Assembly (NCBI RefSeq): GCF_038024105.1
Contig: NZ_CP150661.1
Location: 1 to 64,000 of the forward strand
Origin: Polaribacter butkevichii
Lineage (GTDB): Bacteria > Bacteroidota > Bacteroidia > Flavobacteriales > Flavobacteriaceae
Direction of reading: 5' to 3'
DNA: 64,000 bases
Shown here: positions 55,154-63,874 of the stretch, piece by piece
Layout: each line of letters opens with the position of its first letter
How positions within the stretch are numbered: position 1 is the first letter of the stretch
Notes under the pieces: model-generated
The model's input: only the letters and a program-made list of their open reading frames with translations
Database searches by the model: none
What the model was told of the DNA's origin: nothing
Translations under genes and position numbers: made by a program

Positions 55154-56203
55154 TTGAATACCCTTTTTAATAAAATTGAAAAACATTACAAAAGCAAAAT
55201 GCCTTTTGTAGCCTATAGAAAACCAAATTCATTATCAATTTCTGGTTTTTTTATGGATGACAACACATTAAATTTTACTTCAGAATTTATAGAAACCGGA
55301 TTTGTCTTTGCGCCTTTTAAAAGTGAAGAAAATGCTGTTTTATTTCCTCTTAAAAATGCAGAATTTATCAATGAGCATATCTTAATAGAAGAAGATTTTT
55401 CTTTTAATACTATTTTTGAACATGCTACTAATTCTGATAAAGAAAAACACATTCACCTTGTAGAAAAAACGCTCGATGAAATTAATAATAATGAGCTTAA
55501 GAAAGTAGTAGTTTCTAGAAAAGAGGAGGTTTTATTAAGTGAGTTTGATGTGTTAATTACATTTAAAAAACTTTTAAAAACCTATGCAAATGCATTTGTG
55601 TATGTATGGTTTCATCCAAAGGTTGGTTTGTGGTTTGGCGCCACACCAGAAACGTTGTTAACTATTTCTGATCATAATTTTACAACAATGTCTTTGGCAG
55701 GAACTCAAGTTTATGTGGATACTAATGAGGTTATTTGGAAATCGAAAGAGTTAGAAGAACAGCAATTAGTTACAGATTTTATTCAAAATCAATTAGAACC
55801 AATAACAAGTAATTTAAAAATTGATAAAACAGAAACTGTAAAAGCAGGGAACTTATTACATTTAAGAAGCAGCGTAGAAGGTCATTTAAATAAGAGTTCA
55901 AATTTAAAAGAATTGATTAGAAAATTGCATCCAACGCCTGCGGTTTGTGGTTTGCCTAGAGAAAAGGCAACTTTGTTTATCAACCAAAACGAAAATTATA
56001 AAAGAACATTTTATACTGGTTTTTTAGGTGAATTAAATTTTGAAGATAAAAACTCATCACTTTTTGTAAACCTAAGGTGCATGTGTATAGATGGTAAAAA
56101 AGCTTTTGTTTATGTAGGTGGTGGTATAACTAAAGATAGCAATGCAAAAAAAGAATGGGAAGAAACCGTTGCTAAAACAACAACTATTAAAAAAGTACTC
56201 TAA
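55154..56203 (+). CDS. Isochorismate synthase (chorismate-binding family)
   Basis: A 349-residue enzyme of the MenF/EntC/PabB fold that makes isochorismate from chorismate for menaquinone. Visible blocks are NELKKVVVSRKEEVLLS, GLWFGATPETLLT, KSKELEEQQLVTDFI, LHPTPAVCGLPR and YKRTFYTGFLGEL; the chorismate and Mg2+ site residues are in these. The start is TTG at 55154, since the ATG at 55199 would cut the first helix. It follows the thioesterase at 13 bp, so both belong to a menaquinone operon. MenF rather than salicylate or TrpE-type function is inference from context. Confidence 0.86.
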   Translation: MNTLFNKIEKHYKSKMPFVAYRKPNSLSISGFFMDDNTLNFTSEFIETGFVFAPFKSEENAVLFPLKNAEFINEHILIEEDFSFNTIFEHATNSDKEKHIHLVEKTLDEINNNELKKVVVSRKEEVLLSEFDVLITFKKLLKTYANAFVYVWFHPKVGLWFGATPETLLTISDHNFTTMSLAGTQVYVDTNEVIWKSKELEEQQLVTDFIQNQLEPITSNLKIDKTETVKAGNLLHLRSSVEGHLNKSSNLKELIRKLHPTPAVCGLPREKATLFINQNENYKRTFYTGFLGELNFEDKNSSLFVNLRCMCIDGKKAFVYVGGGITKDSNAKKEWEETVAKTTTIKKVL

Positions 56204-56215
56204 ATATATCAATAA

Positions 56216-56247
56216 AAAAACCATAAGTATAACAACTTATGGTTTTT
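56216..56247. terminator. Bidirectional terminator
   Basis: A 13-bp stem (AAAAACCATAAGT / ACTTATGGTTTTT) with loop ATAACA, between the convergent isochorismate synthase and PUR genes. Confidence 0.85.
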
Positions 56248-56345
56248 AGGTGTAAAATAATTTGAATTTAAATAGTTCTCTTTACTTATCGTTTTTCTGA
56301 ATTTTAGTATTCATTTAAGCCAAAGTAAAAAAAGGTTGGTAACCT

Positions 56346-56723
56346 TTATATATCATCAAAAGAAACGTCTGTAAAACTTTCTGTAGATTTTTTAACGTCT
56401 GTAGTTTCAATTTCTTCTTCCTTTTTAAAGTCTTTTTGATGGCGTTCACTAATTACTTCGCTACCTTTTTCATTTAAAATGTAATCTGTTGCTTTGCCTA
56501 ACATTTCTTGAAAATCAGTAAAATCTTCTTTGTAAAGGTAAATTTTGTGTTTTTGGTAGTGAAAGCTACCATCATCATGTGTAAACTTTTTACTTTCTGT
56601 AACAGTTAAGTAATAATCATCTGCTTTTGTTGCTCTTACATCAAAAAAGTAAGTTCTTCTTCCTGCTCTTAATACTTGTGAAAAGATTTCTTCTTGTTCA
56701 ACTCTCTCTGCTCTCTCTGCCAT
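56346..56723 (-). CDS. PUR-domain nucleic-acid-binding protein (DUF3276)
   Basis: A 125-residue protein of the Bacteroidetes PUR family. The single PUR repeat is seen in SQVLRAGRRTYFFDVRATK and YYLTVTESKKF, followed by HKIYLYKEDFTDFQEML; the C-terminus (about 95-125) is acidic and probably disordered. Members bind single-stranded DNA or RNA and are abundant in Flavobacteria. ATG start. It lies 82 bp after the MsbA-like gene's start region on the same strand. Confidence 0.92.
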   Translation of the reverse strand: MAERAERVEQEEIFSQVLRAGRRTYFFDVRATKADDYYLTVTESKKFTHDDGSFHYQKHKIYLYKEDFTDFQEMLGKATDYILNEKGSEVISERHQKDFKKEEEIETTDVKKSTESFTDVSFDDI

Positions 56724-56804
56724 AATTCTTTTAAAATAGTAATTATAATATGTTTTTTATACTTAACAAATCTAACAAAATATTTTATGTAGCAATGTTA
56801 AAGA

Positions 56805-58559
56805 TTAAATTTCTTTTTCTAAAAGTTGCTGATCATACAAGTTTTTGTAATAACCCTCTTGTGTTATTAGTTGATTATGAGTTCCTTGTTGTATGATTTT
56901 ACCATCGTCTAAAACAATAATTTTATCAGCATTTTTAGCAGAAGATATTCTATGACTAATTATAAAAGTGGTAATATTTTTAGAGATTCGTTCTAGATTA
57001 GATAATATTTTTTCTTCTGTTTCTGTGTCTACAGCAGACAAACAATCATCAAAAATTAATATTTTAGGTTTTTTAATAATTGCTCTAGCAATAGAAACAC
57101 GCTGCTTTTGTCCGCCAGAAAGGGTTACCCCACGTTCACCTAAAACGGTTTTATATCCGTTAGGAAAATCGACAATGTTTTTATGTACATCTGCATTTTT
57201 GGCTGCGGTTATAATTTCTGCTTCGGTAGCATCATCTTTACCAAATTTAATATTGTCTTCGATACTTTCTGAAAACAAAAATGGGTCTTGAGGTACAAAA
57301 CCAATCTGACTTCTAACATCATCTAAATTGGCATCTTTAATAGGCGTGTCGTCTAACAAAATAGTACCTACTTTTGTGTCGTATAACCTTGATATGAGTT
57401 CGATAATAGTAGATTTACCAGAACCTGTTCTTCCTAATATTGCAATTGTTTCTCCCGATTTTACAGAAAAATTAATGTTTTTTAAAGCGGTAATATTGGT
57501 GTCATCGTAGGTAAAGGTAACATCTTTAAAGGTAACATTTCCTTTTAATGTAAATGGAGCAGTATTTGTATTTTGTATTTCTGGTACTTGCTGTAAAAAT
57601 TCATTAATTCTTGCTTGCGAAGCTTCCGCTTGCTGTACCATAGAAGTTACCCAACCTACAACGGCAACGGGCCACGTTAAAATATTTACATAGAGCATAA
57701 ACTCAATGATAACTCCAATAGGAATTTCGTCATTAATATATAATTTTCCTCCAACATAAATAACAATAATGTTACTAATACCAATTAACAAAATCATTAA
57801 CGGAAAAAATAAAGCATTTGCTTTTTGCAGGTGAATGTTCTTTTCTTTGCTTTCATCTGCAATTTTATCAAAGTCTTTAATAATAGAAGTTTCAATTCCG
57901 TATGATTTAACCACATTTATACCTGAGAAAAATTCTTGGTTAAAGGTGGTTAATTTTGATAAATATTGTTGAACAACGGTACTTCTTTTATGTATTACTT
58001 TGCTTAACACAAATATAGAAATAGATAATAAAGGAAAAGGTATTAACGTATACATGGTTAGTTTTACGTTGATGCTAATCATTTGTGTAAAACCTACCGT
58101 AAAAGTTACAATCATATTTAGGCTATACATAACAGCTGGCCCAACATACATTCTTACTTTAGAAACATCTTCAGAAATTCTGTTCATTAAATCACCCGTT
58201 CTATTTTTCTTGTAGAAATTAAGTGATAGTCTTTGGTATTGTTGATAAATTTCATTTTTGAGATCGAATTCTATCAACCTTGAAGTCACAATAATAGTTT
58301 GTCTCATTACAAAAGTAAAAAAACCAGATAGTACTGCAACACCTACAATTATAAGCACATTTATTAGTAATTGATGTTGTACGGTTTCTAAATTAGTAAC
58401 GACTCCGTTTTGATAATCTTCAACAATATTTAAAGAATCACCTACAATTTGAGGGATTTTTAAGGCTAAAAATTTGGCTAAAATGGTAATTAAAATACCA
58501 ATTAATAATCGCCATTTATATTTAGAAAAGTACTTATTTACGTGTTGTAATTCTTTCAA
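56805..58559 (-). CDS. MsbA-like ABC exporter half-transporter
   Basis: A 584-residue fused permease-ATPase: six helices (about 18-310), then an NBD with Walker A GRTGSGKST, signature LSGGQKQRVSIA and Walker B ILIFDDCLSAVD. The catalytic glutamate that normally follows the Walker B aspartate is an aspartate here (DD instead of DE), as in the degenerate site of some heterodimeric exporters. Candidate for lipid A, drug or peptide export. The start is TTG at 58559, before KELQHVNKYF; the protein sequence matches the family from there. Confidence 0.9.
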   Translation of the reverse strand: MKELQHVNKYFSKYKWRLLIGILITILAKFLALKIPQIVGDSLNIVEDYQNGVVTNLETVQHQLLINVLIIVGVAVLSGFFTFVMRQTIIVTSRLIEFDLKNEIYQQYQRLSLNFYKKNRTGDLMNRISEDVSKVRMYVGPAVMYSLNMIVTFTVGFTQMISINVKLTMYTLIPFPLLSISIFVLSKVIHKRSTVVQQYLSKLTTFNQEFFSGINVVKSYGIETSIIKDFDKIADESKEKNIHLQKANALFFPLMILLIGISNIIVIYVGGKLYINDEIPIGVIIEFMLYVNILTWPVAVVGWVTSMVQQAEASQARINEFLQQVPEIQNTNTAPFTLKGNVTFKDVTFTYDDTNITALKNINFSVKSGETIAILGRTGSGKSTIIELISRLYDTKVGTILLDDTPIKDANLDDVRSQIGFVPQDPFLFSESIEDNIKFGKDDATEAEIITAAKNADVHKNIVDFPNGYKTVLGERGVTLSGGQKQRVSIARAIIKKPKILIFDDCLSAVDTETEEKILSNLERISKNITTFIISHRISSAKNADKIIVLDDGKIIQQGTHNQLITQEGYYKNLYDQQLLEKEI

Positions 58560-58716
58560 CGAATAATGAGTTTTAAAAAAAATAAAATTACAACTATTAT
58601 AATGTTTGTAAATTATTTTTTTGTTAAAAAAGAGAAAGCACGAAGATACAAGAATCAGTATAAAATTTATTCTTAAAAAAGAATTAAAACGTGGTAGTAG
58701 AAAAATAAAATAACAC

Positions 58717-58724
58717 TATTTTTG
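58717..58724 (+). promoter_or_regulatory. nusB -7 box
   Basis: TATTTTTG, matching TAnnTTTG, 29 bp before the nusB ATG. No clear TTTG at the -33 position. Confidence 0.5.
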
Positions 58725-58753
58725 CAGCAAATTATATATAAGTTCTTTAGAAA

Positions 58754-59692
58754 ATGATTAACAGGAGACATATTCGAGTTAAAGTAATGCAATCTGTGTA
58801 CGCAATGTTACATTCTTATAATGATGATATCATTAAAGAGGAAAAATTTTTAAAACATAGTATTTTAAAAATGTACGATTTGTACGTTTTAAATTTATTG
58901 TTGTTGGTAGAGGTACAGAAATTAGCAGCAAAAAAAATAGCACTTTCTAAAAAGAAAATTCTTGCCACCAAAGAAGATTTAAATCCAAACAACAAATTTT
59001 TAAACAATAAACTAATCAACCTAATTGCAGAAAGCGTTAGTGTAGAAGGGTATGTTGAGTTAAATGATTTGAGAAATTGGGAAGAAAATGATGAGTACGT
59101 AAAAATTATTTATGACCAATTGCAAAATAGCGATTTGTATAAAAAATATTTGGCTACAGAAGCAGATTCTTACAAAGTAGATAAGACTTTTGTTATCGAT
59201 TTCTTTAAAGAAATTATTGCTCCGAATGAAAAATTAGGGGAATATTTTGAAGATACTATGATTTCTTGGTCAGATGATATTCCTTTTGTAAACACTTGGG
59301 TTGTAAAAACGTTAAGTAAGCAAAAAGAGAATGCTATTTTTGTTTTAGGAAAGCTATATAAAGACAAAGATGATGAAGAGTTTGTATCTAAAATGTTTAG
59401 AAAAACAGTTTTAAAAAATACAGAATACGAACTAATTATTGAAGAGAAAACGCCAAATTGGGAAACCGATAGAATTGCAGATATGGACATGATTCTAATA
59501 AAAATGGCCGTTTCAGAATTTCTTAATTTTCCTTCTATACCAACCCGAGTTACTATTAATGAGTACATAGAAATTTCTAAGGATTATTCTACAGAAAAAA
59601 GTAGCTATTTTATTAACGGAGTTTTAGATAAAATATCGAAGGAATTTGTAGAAAATAAAAAAATTGTTAAAATAGGAAGAGGATTACTCTAA
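58754..59692 (+). CDS. nusB: Transcription antitermination factor NusB, long form
   Basis: NusB with S10 supports rRNA transcription antitermination. At 312 residues it is twice the E. coli length: the N-terminal part (about 1-180) begins with the RNA-binding-like RRHIRVKVMQSVYAMLHSYN and a long helical insert, while the NusB fold continues to the end with WETDRIADMDMILIKMAVSE and PTRVTINEYIEISKDYS. The long form is common in Bacteroidetes. ATG start; followed 52 bp later by the DUF1573 gene. Confidence 0.92.
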   Translation: MINRRHIRVKVMQSVYAMLHSYNDDIIKEEKFLKHSILKMYDLYVLNLLLLVEVQKLAAKKIALSKKKILATKEDLNPNNKFLNNKLINLIAESVSVEGYVELNDLRNWEENDEYVKIIYDQLQNSDLYKKYLATEADSYKVDKTFVIDFFKEIIAPNEKLGEYFEDTMISWSDDIPFVNTWVVKTLSKQKENAIFVLGKLYKDKDDEEFVSKMFRKTVLKNTEYELIIEEKTPNWETDRIADMDMILIKMAVSEFLNFPSIPTRVTINEYIEISKDYSTEKSSYFINGVLDKISKEFVENKKIVKIGRGLL

Positions 59693-59743
59693 ACCATTGT
59701 TTTAGATAATATATTTATTATTTTTACACAAAATTAAATCATA

Positions 59744-60211
59744 ATGAAAAAAATAACAATTTTATTAGCTTTTGTAATTACAGCATCTTTTTTTACAGCC
59801 TGTAAAGATGGAGGAAATGTTACTTCTAAAATTAACAAAGAAAATTTAGATAAAGCTGCCTCTAGAGATAACGAAATTAAAAAAGGAACAGCTTTAATCT
59901 CTCTAGACAAAAAAGTGTACGATTTTGGTACTGTAAATGAAGGAGATATTGTAGAGACTACTTTTTTAGTTACCAACTCTGGTAAAACAGATTTAGTAAT
60001 TACCAATGCACAAGGATCTTGTGGATGTACGGTTCCTACTTGGCCTAAAACACCAATTAAACCAGGAGAAACAGGTAAGGTTGATGTAAAGTTTAATACA
60101 AACGGTAAGCCAAATAGACAACAAAAAACAGTAACTTTAACTACAAATACAGAGTCTGGTAGAGAAGTATTAACGTTAAAAGGATCTGTAACACCAAAAG
60201 CAAAAATATAA
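59744..60211 (+). CDS. DUF1573 lipoprotein
   Basis: A 155-residue lipoprotein; the signal peptide ends in FFTACKDG with the lipid-bearing Cys. The DUF1573 domain (about 55-150) is an immunoglobulin-like beta sandwich with KKVYDFGTVNEGDIVETTF and the conserved SCGCTVPTWP motif. DUF1573 proteins are widespread in Bacteroidetes and of unknown function. Its stop overlaps the yajC ATG by one base. Confidence 0.92.
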   Translation: MKKITILLAFVITASFFTACKDGGNVTSKINKENLDKAASRDNEIKKGTALISLDKKVYDFGTVNEGDIVETTFLVTNSGKTDLVITNAQGSCGCTVPTWPKTPIKPGETGKVDVKFNTNGKPNRQQKTVTLTTNTESGREVLTLKGSVTPKAKI

Positions 60212-60531
60212 TGATATCAACTGTAATATTTTTACAAGAAGGAGCAGGTAGTTTAATGAGTATGTTGCCTTTTTTAGCCATTATTGTAGTGTTTTATTTC
60301 TTTATGATAAGACCACAAATGAATAAGCAAAAAAAGGAAAAAGCTTTTCAAGCTGAAATTAAAGTTGGTACAAAAGTGGTAACTTCTAGCGGAATACATG
60401 GTAAAATTGCTACTATAAATGCTGCAGATAATACTATTACTATAGAAACAGGAGCCGGTAAAATTAAGTTTGAACGCTCTGCTATTTCAATGGAATTAAG
60501 TAAAAGGTTTTTAGAGCCAGCTAAAAAATAA
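60211..60531 (+). CDS. yajC: Preprotein translocase subunit YajC
   Basis: A 106-residue inner-membrane protein that associates with SecDF in protein export. A single N-terminal helix (about 13-33, SMLPFLAIIVVFYFFMIRPQ) is followed by the cytosolic FQAEIKVGTKVVTSSGIHGK and RSAISM-type beta segment. Length is normal. The ATG overlaps the DUF1573 stop; the pair is translationally coupled. secDF is not in the window. Confidence 0.95.
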   Translation: MISTVIFLQEGAGSLMSMLPFLAIIVVFYFFMIRPQMNKQKKEKAFQAEIKVGTKVVTSSGIHGKIATINAADNTITIETGAGKIKFERSAISMELSKRFLEPAKK

Positions 60532-60552
60532 AAATTAAGTTTTTAAAGTATT

Positions 60553-60590
60553 AAGTGAGCTTTGTCTTTTTAGATACTGCTCACTTTTTT
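60553..60590 (+). terminator. Terminator after yajC
   Basis: AAGTGAGC / GCTCACTT with an 18-base loop, then TTTTG. Confidence 0.75.
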
Positions 60591-60634
60591 GTTTACAAGC
60601 TTTTGTGTAGATTGCATTAAATTCAACTATTACT

Positions 60635-61573
60635 TTGATAAAGAATAAAAAAATTTCGAAAAGTTTTATTAGCTTTTTAATCGCTTCTATTTTAATGTGG
60701 TTTTTAATAACGCTCTCTAAAGAGTATACTACCACCTTAACTTTTCCTGTAGAATACACAAATATTCCTCAAGATAAACTATTGCAAAAAGTACCCATAA
60801 AAGAAATAGATATTGTGGTAAAATCATCTGGTTTTAACATTATAAGTTCTAGATTTGGTCGTAAAAATATCACTCTAAATGCAAATAGTTTATATAAAAA
60901 ATCATCAAATAAGTATTATTTTTTAACTAGAAACCAAGTTGTTCCTATTCAAAAACAATTGCACTATGGTGTTCAGTTACAAGAAATTATTTTAGACACC
61001 ATTTATTTAGAAATAGGCACCTTGCTTTCTAAAAAAGTGCCTTTAAAACCTAATTTAGATATTAATTACCACATAGGTTATGATATTTTAGAACCTGTAA
61101 CAGTAAAACCAGATAGTATTTTAATTTCTGGGCCAGATGCAGAAATAGAAAAGATAAAAGAAATCAATTTAAAATTATTAAAACTAGAAGGAGTTAAAGA
61201 AAACTTTTCTAAAAAAGTAAAAATGATAGTACCAGAAAACTCTAATAACATTAAAATGAAATCTACCTATGCTACTATAAGTGGTAAAGTAGAAAAGTTT
61301 ACAGAAGGTACTTTAGAAATCCCTTTTAAAGTAATAAACCTTCCAAAAGGACTTACTTTAACAACATTAAACAAAACCGTTTCTGTGACTTATGTAGTTG
61401 GTTTGTCTAATTTTGATAAAATTGATAAAAACTTTTTTGAAGTAGTTTGTGATTATAGTGTTTCTAAAAAAAACAATTTAGATTATTTAATGCCTAAAGT
61501 GGTGGCAAAATCTAACTATGTAAAAAGTTTTAAAGTGATTCCTAATAAAATTGATTTTTTAATTCAGAAATAA
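60635..61573 (+). CDS. YbbR-domain membrane protein
   Basis: A 312-residue protein with one N-terminal membrane helix (about 10-27) and an extracytoplasmic part of YbbR-type beta repeats (YTNIPQDKLLQKVPIKEIDI, GYDILEPVTVKPDSILISGP). In Firmicutes the YbbR protein CdaR controls c-di-AMP synthesis; no diadenylate cyclase gene is adjacent here, so the partner is unknown. The start is TTG at 60635; coaE follows with no gap (stop TAA, then ATG). Confidence 0.85.
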   Translation: MIKNKKISKSFISFLIASILMWFLITLSKEYTTTLTFPVEYTNIPQDKLLQKVPIKEIDIVVKSSGFNIISSRFGRKNITLNANSLYKKSSNKYYFLTRNQVVPIQKQLHYGVQLQEIILDTIYLEIGTLLSKKVPLKPNLDINYHIGYDILEPVTVKPDSILISGPDAEIEKIKEINLKLLKLEGVKENFSKKVKMIVPENSNNIKMKSTYATISGKVEKFTEGTLEIPFKVINLPKGLTLTTLNKTVSVTYVVGLSNFDKIDKNFFEVVCDYSVSKKNNLDYLMPKVVAKSNYVKSFKVIPNKIDFLIQK

Positions 61574-62170
61574 ATGATTGTAGGTTTAACAGGCGGAATA
61601 GGGAGTGGTAAAACAACTGTAGCAAATATCTTTGCTAAGTTTAATAATGTTGCTATTTATAATGCCGATTCTGAGGCTAAAAAATTAATGAATACATCGG
61701 TAGTACTTAAATCGAAAATTATTAAGGAGTTTGGAGTTGAATCTTACCTAAATAATCAATTAAATAGACCTTACATTGCCAATCTTGTTTTTAAAGATAA
61801 AAACAAACTAGCAACCTTAAATGCCATTGTACATCCAGAGGTTAAAAATCATTTTAAAGAATTTGTAAATCAACAAGACCATAAAGATTATGTAGTCTAT
61901 GAAAATGCTATTCTTTTTGAAAGTAATAGTAATTTAAAGTGCGATATAATTATTACTGTTTATGCACCACTTAATGTTAGAATAGAAAGAACAATGTTAA
62001 GAGATAATAGTTCTAAAACAGCTATAGAAAGCAGAATAAAAAATCAATGGTTAGAAGATAAAAAACTACTACAATCTAACTATATAATTAATAATTTGGA
62101 TGCAGAAAACACTCAAATTCAGGTTGTTAAAATCCATAATATTTTAACAGAAAAAAGCCGTTCAATTTAA
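61574..62170 (+). CDS. coaE: Dephospho-CoA kinase CoaE
   Basis: Adds the last phosphate in coenzyme A synthesis. The 198-residue protein begins GLTGGIGSGKTTVANIF (P-loop GGIGSGKT at about 6-13) and has the family's NADSEAKKLMN and the lid-like VIVVYAPLNVRIERTMLRDN-type segment (seen as ITVYAPLNVRIERTML). Length is normal. It abuts the YbbR gene and is followed by the regulated sensor kinase promoter. Confidence 0.95.
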   Translation: MIVGLTGGIGSGKTTVANIFAKFNNVAIYNADSEAKKLMNTSVVLKSKIIKEFGVESYLNNQLNRPYIANLVFKDKNKLATLNAIVHPEVKNHFKEFVNQQDHKDYVVYENAILFESNSNLKCDIIITVYAPLNVRIERTMLRDNSSKTAIESRIKNQWLEDKKLLQSNYIINNLDAENTQIQVVKIHNILTEKSRSI

Positions 62171-62187
62171 TTTTATTCAATAGGATT

Positions 62188-62269
62188 GTTAAATTACTCT
62201 TAAATTTAAAGTTATATTGTTAATTTAGGTTAAAAACAATAAAATCAATTTTTGAAAATCGTAACTTTG
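62188..62269 (+). promoter_or_regulatory. Sensor kinase promoter with GTTAA repeats
   Basis: GTTAAAT at 62188, GTTATA at 62211, GTTAAT at 62219 and GTTAAA at 62229 precede a TAnnTTTG box, TAACTTTG, at 62262-62269. The 62219 and 62229 sites are 10 bp apart and the last one is 33 bp before the box, almost as in the degP promoter (32 bp). The ATG at 62274 is only 4 bp after the box, so the transcript is probably leaderless. No TTTG sits at the usual -33 place, which would fit an activator-dependent promoter. Confidence 0.6.
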
Positions 62270-62273
62270 ATGT

Positions 62274-63863
62274 ATGGGTAAGAAGATGTTTGTTCTTATT
62301 GTTGTATTAATGAGCATTTCTTTAATTGGAATTATTGCTGTACAACTGTATTGGATTAATAACGCAGTAGCGAGTAAGAAAGAACAATTTAAAAATGATG
62401 TTCAAAAATCTTTGGGAAGTGTTTCTCAAAGGATTACCGATAAAGAGAATTTTTATTTAGAAAAAAAATACGAAGGTGTTATAGAAAACACTGTTTTAGC
62501 AGACGAAGCTCAAATTAAAAACTTTCTATTTCAAGAAATAGACACTGCAACAAATCAAAAATTTACTTATGGTGGTACCATTTTAGAAGAAAGTTTTAAA
62601 ATGCCTGTAGATTATCTAGATAATGAAACTGATTTTTTAGATAATGACACTATTATTTTTAAAAGAGTAACAGGTAAAAACGATTTTTTTCATTCTAGAA
62701 TTATTAAAGGTGCTGATAATTTATTTTCATCTAGTGATGAAAAAAGATTTTCGTTTACAAAACGATTAAAGAGTATTGAAAGAAGTGAATTTGCAGAAAT
62801 ATTTAGAAATATTAATAGTACAAAACCTATTCATAAAAGATTAAGTAATAGAGAGCTTAATGAAACCATAAAAGAAGAGCTAGAAAAACGAAATATTCAT
62901 TTAGAATTTAAATATGGTGTTTATAGTAATGATGGTTTAGCCACAAAATTAAAGTCGGGTTATTACACCATTAACAAAAAAAAGAGCTACCCTTATCCGC
63001 TTTTTTTTAAAGCAAATGGTGAGGTAGATTATGAGTTGTATATTACTTTTCCGGCAGAAAAAGAGCACATACTTTCTGGTATATCAGGTATTTTATCACT
63101 CTCAATATTTTTTATTTTAATTATTATAATCGCTTTTTCTAGTTCATTATACCAACTAATTAGGCAAAAGAAAATATCAGAAATTAAAACAGATTTTATT
63201 AATAATATGACACATGAGTTTAAAACACCTATTGCTACCATTAATCTGGCATTAGATTCTATTAAGAATCCAAAGATTATTAATGATAACGAAAAAGTGT
63301 TACGTTATGTGCAAATGATTAGAGACGAAAACAAAAGAATGCATTCTCAGGTTGAAAATGTATTAAGAATATCTCGATTAGAAAAAAATCAGATAGATAT
63401 TAGTAAGGAAACTATAGATATGCACGACACAATAGACGATGCAATTACACATGTTAGTTTACTAATACAAGATAGACAAGGAAGTTTAAATACACATTTT
63501 GAAGCATTAGTTACAGAAGTTCCAGGAAACGAATTTCATTTAACAAACGTAATTGTTAATATGTTAGAAAATGCTTTAAAATATTCTGCGGATACACCAA
63601 AAATTGATGTGTATACAGAAAGCACAGATAAATTCTTTATCTTAAAAATAAAGGATCAAGGAATTGGAATGAGTAAAATAGTTCAAAAACAAGTTTTTGA
63701 TAAATTTTATAGAGAACAAAAAGGAAACATTCATGATGTTAAAGGGCATGGGCTAGGTTTGGCTTATGTAAAAGAAATTATAGAAAAACATCATGGAACT
63801 GTTTTTGTTGAAAGTGAAAAAGGAAAAGGAAGTACATTTACAGTAAAATTACCTTTAATTTAA
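62274..63863 (+). CDS. Sensor histidine kinase, RprX-like
   Basis: A 529-residue membrane kinase. Helices at about 5-27 and 268-293 bracket a 240-residue periplasmic sensor region with no recognised fold. The HisKA box NNMTHEFKTPIATINLALDS holds His314. The ATPase domain has N-box VNMLENALKYS (Asn433), G1 DQGIGM (about 461-466) and G2 GHGLGLAYVKEI. It resembles RprX of Bacteroides, an envelope stress kinase. The response regulator gene follows 11 bp later. Confidence 0.94.
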   Translation: MGKKMFVLIVVLMSISLIGIIAVQLYWINNAVASKKEQFKNDVQKSLGSVSQRITDKENFYLEKKYEGVIENTVLADEAQIKNFLFQEIDTATNQKFTYGGTILEESFKMPVDYLDNETDFLDNDTIIFKRVTGKNDFFHSRIIKGADNLFSSSDEKRFSFTKRLKSIERSEFAEIFRNINSTKPIHKRLSNRELNETIKEELEKRNIHLEFKYGVYSNDGLATKLKSGYYTINKKKSYPYPLFFKANGEVDYELYITFPAEKEHILSGISGILSLSIFFILIIIIAFSSSLYQLIRQKKISEIKTDFINNMTHEFKTPIATINLALDSIKNPKIINDNEKVLRYVQMIRDENKRMHSQVENVLRISRLEKNQIDISKETIDMHDTIDDAITHVSLLIQDRQGSLNTHFEALVTEVPGNEFHLTNVIVNMLENALKYSADTPKIDVYTESTDKFFILKIKDQGIGMSKIVQKQVFDKFYREQKGNIHDVKGHGLGLAYVKEIIEKHHGTVFVESEKGKGSTFTVKLPLI

Positions 63864-63874
63864 AAAGTATAACA

